This document shows positions 60,928-64,000 of a stretch of DNA of 64,000 nt, piece by piece; within the stretch, counting starts at the first letter, position 1, and every line of letters begins with the position of its first letter. Made by a program: the position numbers and the translations under genes. The stretch is from assembly GCF_001719045.1 (NCBI RefSeq), contig NZ_CP015423.1:3166501-3230500 (forward strand), read 5' to 3'. A model generated the notes under the pieces. It saw nothing but the letters and a program-made list of their open reading frames with translations, had not been told where the DNA came from and did no database searches. The stretch is from Paenibacillus polymyxa (GTDB lineage: Bacteria; Bacillota; Bacilli; Paenibacillales; Paenibacillaceae).

Positions 60928-61863
60928 ATGTTGGCAAAAACGTTGATTTTCGGGCATAAAAATCCGGATACGGATACCATTTGCTCAGCTATTGCTTATG
61001 CAGACTTAAAAACCAAACTGGGCGCGGACGTAGAGCCGGTTCGTCTGGGCGAGGTGAACGGGGAAACCCAGTATGCACTGGATTATTTCAAAGTGAGCGC
61101 GCCACGTCTGGTTGAGCAGGTTGCTGCTGAAACGGACAACGTCATTCTGGTCGATCATAATGAACGCCAGCAAAGCGCCGCTGATATTGACAAGGTACGT
61201 GTAACTGAAGTCATCGACCATCACCGGATCGCTAACTTTGAAACAAGCCAGCCGTTATACTTCCGAGCTGAGCCAGTGGGTTGCACAGCCACCATTTTGA
61301 ACAAGCTCTACAAGGAAAATGGTATAGCGATTCCGAAAGAAATCGCAGGTCTAATGTTGTCCGCGATTATTTCCGATTCCCTGTTGTTTAAATCCCCAAC
61401 TTGCACGGATCAAGACGTAGCTGCTGCTCGTGAACTGGCTGAAATTGCTGGTGTAGATGCAGATCGTTACGGTTTTGACTTGCTTAAAGCGGGAGCTGAT
61501 TTGAGTGGTCATACCATTGAACAGTTAGTAAGTCTGGATGCCAAAGAATTTCAGATGAATGGTCGCAAAGTGGAAATTGCTCAAGTGAACGCAGTAGACG
61601 TCAACGATGTGCTATCGCGTCAAGCTGACCTAGAAGCTGCATTATCCCAAACCATTGAGGCCAAAAATCTCGATCTGTTCCTGTTCGTTGTAACAGACAT
61701 CGTGAACAGTGATTCCATTGGTATTGCCATGGGAAGCCAAGCACAAGCGGTTGAGAAAGCCTATAATGTTCAGTTGGACGACAATAAGGCTGTTCTAAAA
61801 GGCGTTGTATCGCGCAAATCGCAAATTGTGCCTGTATTGACTGACGCTTTTAACAGTTTGTAA
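60928..61863 (+). CDS. ppaC: Manganese-dependent inorganic pyrophosphatase
   Basis: A 311-residue family II pyrophosphatase (DHH superfamily). It splits pyrophosphate and so drives biosynthesis. The metal-binding motifs are intact: [20 protein letters not shown] at the N-terminus (H-x-x-x-D-x-D), ILVDHNERQ, and the DHH motif [12 protein letters not shown] near residue 97. The substrate-binding [10 protein letters not shown] lies near the C-terminus. ATG 60928 follows AAAGGAG at seven bases, while a longer frame reaches back to 60817 without a site. The gene is monocistronic and terminated. Confidence 0.97.
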   Translation: MLAKTLIFGHKNPDTDTICSAIAYADLKTKLGADVEPVRLGEVNGETQYALDYFKVSAPRLVEQVAAETDNVILVDHNERQQSAADIDKVRVTEVIDHHRIANFETSQPLYFRAEPVGCTATILNKLYKENGIAIPKEIAGLMLSAIISDSLLFKSPTCTDQDVAAARELAEIAGVDADRYGFDLLKAGADLSGHTIEQLVSLDAKEFQMNGRKVEIAQVNAVDVNDVLSRQADLEAALSQTIEAKNLDLFLFVVTDIVNSDSIGIAMGSQAQAVEKAYNVQLDDNKAVLKGVVSRKSQIVPVLTDAFNSL

Positions 61864-61871
61864 TGATAAAT

Positions 61872-61930
61872 AATAAGCCTCCTGAGCCCGACTGCATAAT
61901 GGCAGTGGAAGCAGGAGGCTTATTTTTATT
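61872..61930. terminator. Rho-independent terminator
   Basis: AATAAGCCTCCTG pairs perfectly with CAGGAGGCTTATT, with an inner ACTGC / GCAGT stem, and runs into TTTT. It overlaps the last bases of the convergent esterase gene. Confidence 0.9.
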
Positions 61931-62849
61931 TCTTCAGTTCTGCCAGGACATCTCCGATGCGGAATTCAAATGCCAATTTCAACTGATCGCTCATCAGATG
62001 CCAGGCGTTTTCAGCTACAGCGAGATCGCCGCTATGAGTAAAGGCATGTGCGGCACCCATGTATTTTTTATACTTCACGGGGACATCTGCTTCAATCAGC
62101 CGTTTGGCATACAACTCGGCTTCGTCAGCCAAGGAGTCCAACTCCGCGGTTATGATCAGAGCAGGAGGGAGATTATGTAGTGATTCTGCAAAAATGGGGG
62201 AAACCAACGGATTTCGCGCCTCATCTGGTGAGTTCAGATAACTTTCATTAAAGATCTTTGCTACTCGTGGCGGGATCCCCTTCTCGAATTGGGGTTTCAA
62301 TTTGGGATCTGTAGCAATATCCAGTGGTGGGTAATCCAGTACCTGATATACAATCGGAAATTCCTTGCGCTCCCGGGCCATAAGACACAGCGCTGCCGCT
62401 AGATTGCCACCCGCACTGTGTCCCCCGACCGCAATGCGTTGAGGATCTACGTTAAGCACATCAGGATGCTTGTACAACCATTGGGTCACCTCATAGCTTT
62501 CCTGTAGCGGGATAGGGAATTTATGTTCTGGGGCCAAGCGATAATCGACATTAACGACGACGCAATTCGCACGTTCAGCAATGACCGGGCACCAGGGATC
62601 ATCCATTTCGGCGCTACCCATTACAAAACCGCTGCCATGGAAATTAACGAATACAGGGAGTGGATCAGCAGACCGGTGAGAAGGTTCATATACAATCACC
62701 CTGGAGTCACCAATAGAGGTGGGGATGATCCTTTCCTTCCGATGTACTTTGGGAGAATGCGAAGGTTTGAAATCGGACGCAGCTACCATTCTGCCAGCCG
62801 ATATGCGAGCAAGTTTGACGAACAGTTTTTGTCTCAGTCTTCGCACCAT
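61926..62849 (-). CDS. Alpha/beta hydrolase, HSL-type esterase
   Basis: A 307-residue esterase of the hormone-sensitive-lipase type. The oxyanion motif reads VFVNFHGSGFVMGS, a variant of H-G-G-G. VDYRLAPEHKFP is conserved, the nucleophile Ser is in VGGHSAGGNLAAA (near residue 143), the Asp is in ITAELDSLADEAE and the His in GAAHAFTHSG. No signal peptide is present. It overlaps the MarR gene by 16 bases and has its own GGAGAGAG site inside that gene, so the two form an operon, presumably with the MarR protein sensing a compound the esterase handles. The substrate is unknown. Confidence 0.93.
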   Translation of the reverse strand: MVRRLRQKLFVKLARISAGRMVAASDFKPSHSPKVHRKERIIPTSIGDSRVIVYEPSHRSADPLPVFVNFHGSGFVMGSAEMDDPWCPVIAERANCVVVNVDYRLAPEHKFPIPLQESYEVTQWLYKHPDVLNVDPQRIAVGGHSAGGNLAAALCLMARERKEFPIVYQVLDYPPLDIATDPKLKPQFEKGIPPRVAKIFNESYLNSPDEARNPLVSPIFAESLHNLPPALIITAELDSLADEAELYAKRLIEADVPVKYKKYMGAAHAFTHSGDLAVAENAWHLMSDQLKLAFEFRIGDVLAELKK

Positions 62850-63376
62850 TTTTCTCTCTCCTCTCTGGAGTCGGTTAGACGCGAACCTTTAACATCTTCA
62901 AACGCAGAACGTACGCGTGACAAATAGGTTTGGAACTGACAGATTTCCGACTCACTAAAGTCTGACATCAGACGTGAAGCCAGCCCTACGAAAAACGGAT
63001 CCATCTGTTGAATTTTACTTCTTCCTTTATCGTTCAGGGACACGAACACTCCCCGCTTGTCATTGGGATCGTCATATTTATTAATGAATCCCTCTTGTTC
63101 GAGAGAAATAACCATAGAACTGATTGCTGCCCGGCTTACACCCATCTTATCAGCCAAAGCAGAAGGAGATGACATTTCATCTCTTTGCGCTGAAAGTACA
63201 CAAAGCGCAATATATTGCCCGTAGGAGAGACCAAATTCACGTGAACGTTTTTCCATATTTTTGCGTATTTCATACGTTATGGAAAATAAATCTACCAAAA
63301 CACCAATCGGTTTATTGCCACCTGGAAAGAGATTATAGGCCAGTTGACGAATTTCGGAGTCCAAAAAAAAGAACAT
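62834..63376 (-). CDS. MarR family transcriptional regulator
   Basis: A 180-residue winged-helix regulator. The core DNA-binding part is SALADKMGVSRAAISSMVIS (recognition helix) and the wing KYDDPNDKRGVFVSLNDKG; dimerisation helices are at both ends. ATG 63376 is preferred because GAGGTGG lies seven bases upstream; a GTG three codons earlier is also in frame. It is longer than many MarR proteins because of an N-terminal extension of about 25 residues. The downstream esterase overlaps its end. An AT-rich inverted repeat 19 bases upstream of the start is the probable operator. Confidence 0.93.
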   Translation of the reverse strand: MFFFLDSEIRQLAYNLFPGGNKPIGVLVDLFSITYEIRKNMEKRSREFGLSYGQYIALCVLSAQRDEMSSPSALADKMGVSRAAISSMVISLEQEGFINKYDDPNDKRGVFVSLNDKGRSKIQQMDPFFVGLASRLMSDFSESEICQFQTYLSRVRSAFEDVKGSRLTDSREEREKWCED

Positions 63377-63394
63377 GCGATCCACCTCGATGTA

Positions 63395-63423
63395 GTTAAT
63401 TAGTTAACTGTAATTTAATTAAC
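63395..63423. promoter_or_regulatory. Inverted repeat, probable MarR operator
   Basis: GTTAATTA (63395-63402) is repeated inverted as TAATTAAC (63416-63423), with a third GTTAAC in between. Its place just upstream of the MarR gene suits autorepression. Confidence 0.6.
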
Positions 63424-63486
63424 CACTGGTTGCAATGATTTATACAAACTTTGTTCCGCATTTTTTTAAAATATATCTGTAAAACG

Positions 63487-64000
63487 TCATATCCAGGGAC
63501 CGATACACTGATCGAGGCTCTGATTCACAAAGGCTTGTATGGAGGGCTGACGCAGGGTACGTCCTTCTTGCCACCGCCACTCACTATATTGAACCTTGGC
63601 GGTATACATGGGTTGCACCCAAAATGCATCTTGATGCCGATCCGGTTTATTGCTAAAAGGTCGCTCCGATATGGTATGTGGCAGCAGGCGCTCGGTAAGC
63701 TGACGCCAATCTTCCCGAGTCAGCTTACCTGTACCCACATGCCCGATATAGCGCAGCATGCCTTGTTTATCATATTGGCCCAGCAACACAGCATTGATAA
63801 TGCCTCCGTTTAGGGTATAGCCACCGATGACGGCAATGATATCGCCATAATTTTTGACCTTGACCCATCGTCCGTCTTTTCCGCCCAATGTGTACGGACT
63901 ATCCAGCTTTTTACACACAATGCCTTCCATTCCTTGGCTGCACATGACCTGAAATAGAGCTTGTCCATCAGGATGAGCGGGAGCCAGTTGAATCCGTTCA
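63487..64000 (-). CDS. ATP-dependent DNA ligase, C-terminal part (truncated by window edge)
   Basis: The frame is open to the right edge, so the N-terminal part lies outside the window. The visible 171 residues hold ligase motif IV (GMEGIVCKKLDSPYTLGGKD) and motif V (RWVKVKNYG), then an OB-fold domain with AVIGGYTLNGGIINAVLLGQ and GHVGTGKLTREDWRQL. This matches the ligase domain of LigD/YkoU-type proteins that join double-strand breaks together with Ku, or a stand-alone ATP-dependent ligase. The C-terminus ends soon after the OB domain, so no polymerase or nuclease domain follows. It may sit next to a ku gene beyond the window, which cannot be seen. Confidence 0.9.
   Translation of the reverse strand, partial: ERIQLAPAHPDGQALFQVMCSQGMEGIVCKKLDSPYTLGGKDGRWVKVKNYGDIIAVIGGYTLNGGIINAVLLGQYDKQGMLRYIGHVGTGKLTREDWRQLTERLLPHTISERPFSNKPDRHQDAFWVQPMYTAKVQYSEWRWQEGRTLRQPSIQAFVNQSLDQCIGPWI

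Overview
This 64 kb window looks like a chromosomal segment of a Paenibacillus, most likely of the P. polymyxa group. The reasons are moderate GC content, strong AGGAGG-type ribosome sites with frequent GTG and TTG starts, an SLH-anchored subtilase, a copper-amine-oxidase-N domain protein, many carbohydrate ABC systems with AraC or LacI regulators, and cre-like sites. No rRNA, tRNA, insertion sequence, prophage or CRISPR array was seen. Almost every gene is intact; only the two ends are cut.

Layout. 1-6.6 kb: an end-truncated gene, a GNAT acetyltransferase, a sugar ABC importer (lipoprotein plus two permeases), an AraC regulator and a Gfo/Idh/MocA oxidoreductase. 6.7-11.5 kb: a lipoprotein alpha-carbonic anhydrase, then a probable carbonyl/electrophile detoxification group (alcohol dehydrogenase, HxlR regulator, MFS exporter, aldo-keto reductase) with a perfect inverted repeat between the HxlR and MFS genes. 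11.6-15.9 kb: a sucrose operon (LacI regulator, GH32 sucrose-6-P hydrolase, PTS EIIBC). Its consensus promoter lies across the end of the regulator gene and is followed by repeated GGAACCGGTTCC-type operators. 16-18.5 kb: an AraC regulator divergent from a pyruvate kinase. 18.5-26.4 kb: small secreted proteins, a DUF805 protein, a secreted GH43 arabinanase, a cold-shock pair (csp and ydjO), hydrolases and acetyltransferases. 26.5-29 kb: a YtrA-type GntR/ABC operon. 29.3-31.3 kb: a CuAO-N protein with two SnoaL-like domains, and a racemase-like protein.

31.4-41.8 kb is a coherent beta-glucan oligosaccharide locus: LacI regulator, about 1147-residue glycoside phosphorylase, GH3 beta-glucosidase, and a divergent ABC importer. 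Two near-consensus divergent promoters each carry the same 19-bp operator. The gene content matches the sophorooligosaccharide (beta-1,2-glucan) locus known from Listeria innocua; a beta-1,3 specificity (GH161-like) is the main alternative. 42.1-43.6 kb holds an intracellular GH51 arabinofuranosidase that can complete the work of the GH43 arabinanase.

44-48.9 kb: a divergent HSP90-family ATPase with a helical partner, a glycerophosphodiester phosphodiesterase and a methyltransferase. 49-56.2 kb: a galU-gtrA-GT2-GT39 operon (a three-component extracytoplasmic glycosylation system) divergent from an OmpR-type two-component system. Three CTGARY hexamers at exact 11-bp spacing lie between them, and the same array recurs 27 kb away in front of the secreted protein gene at 25.7-26.3 kb. 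This suggests a small regulon that I have not seen described. 56.3-63.4 kb: a large SLH subtilase, Mn-dependent pyrophosphatase, and an esterase with a MarR regulator. The window ends inside an ATP-dependent DNA ligase gene.

All functional calls come from reading motifs by eye; no database search was run.
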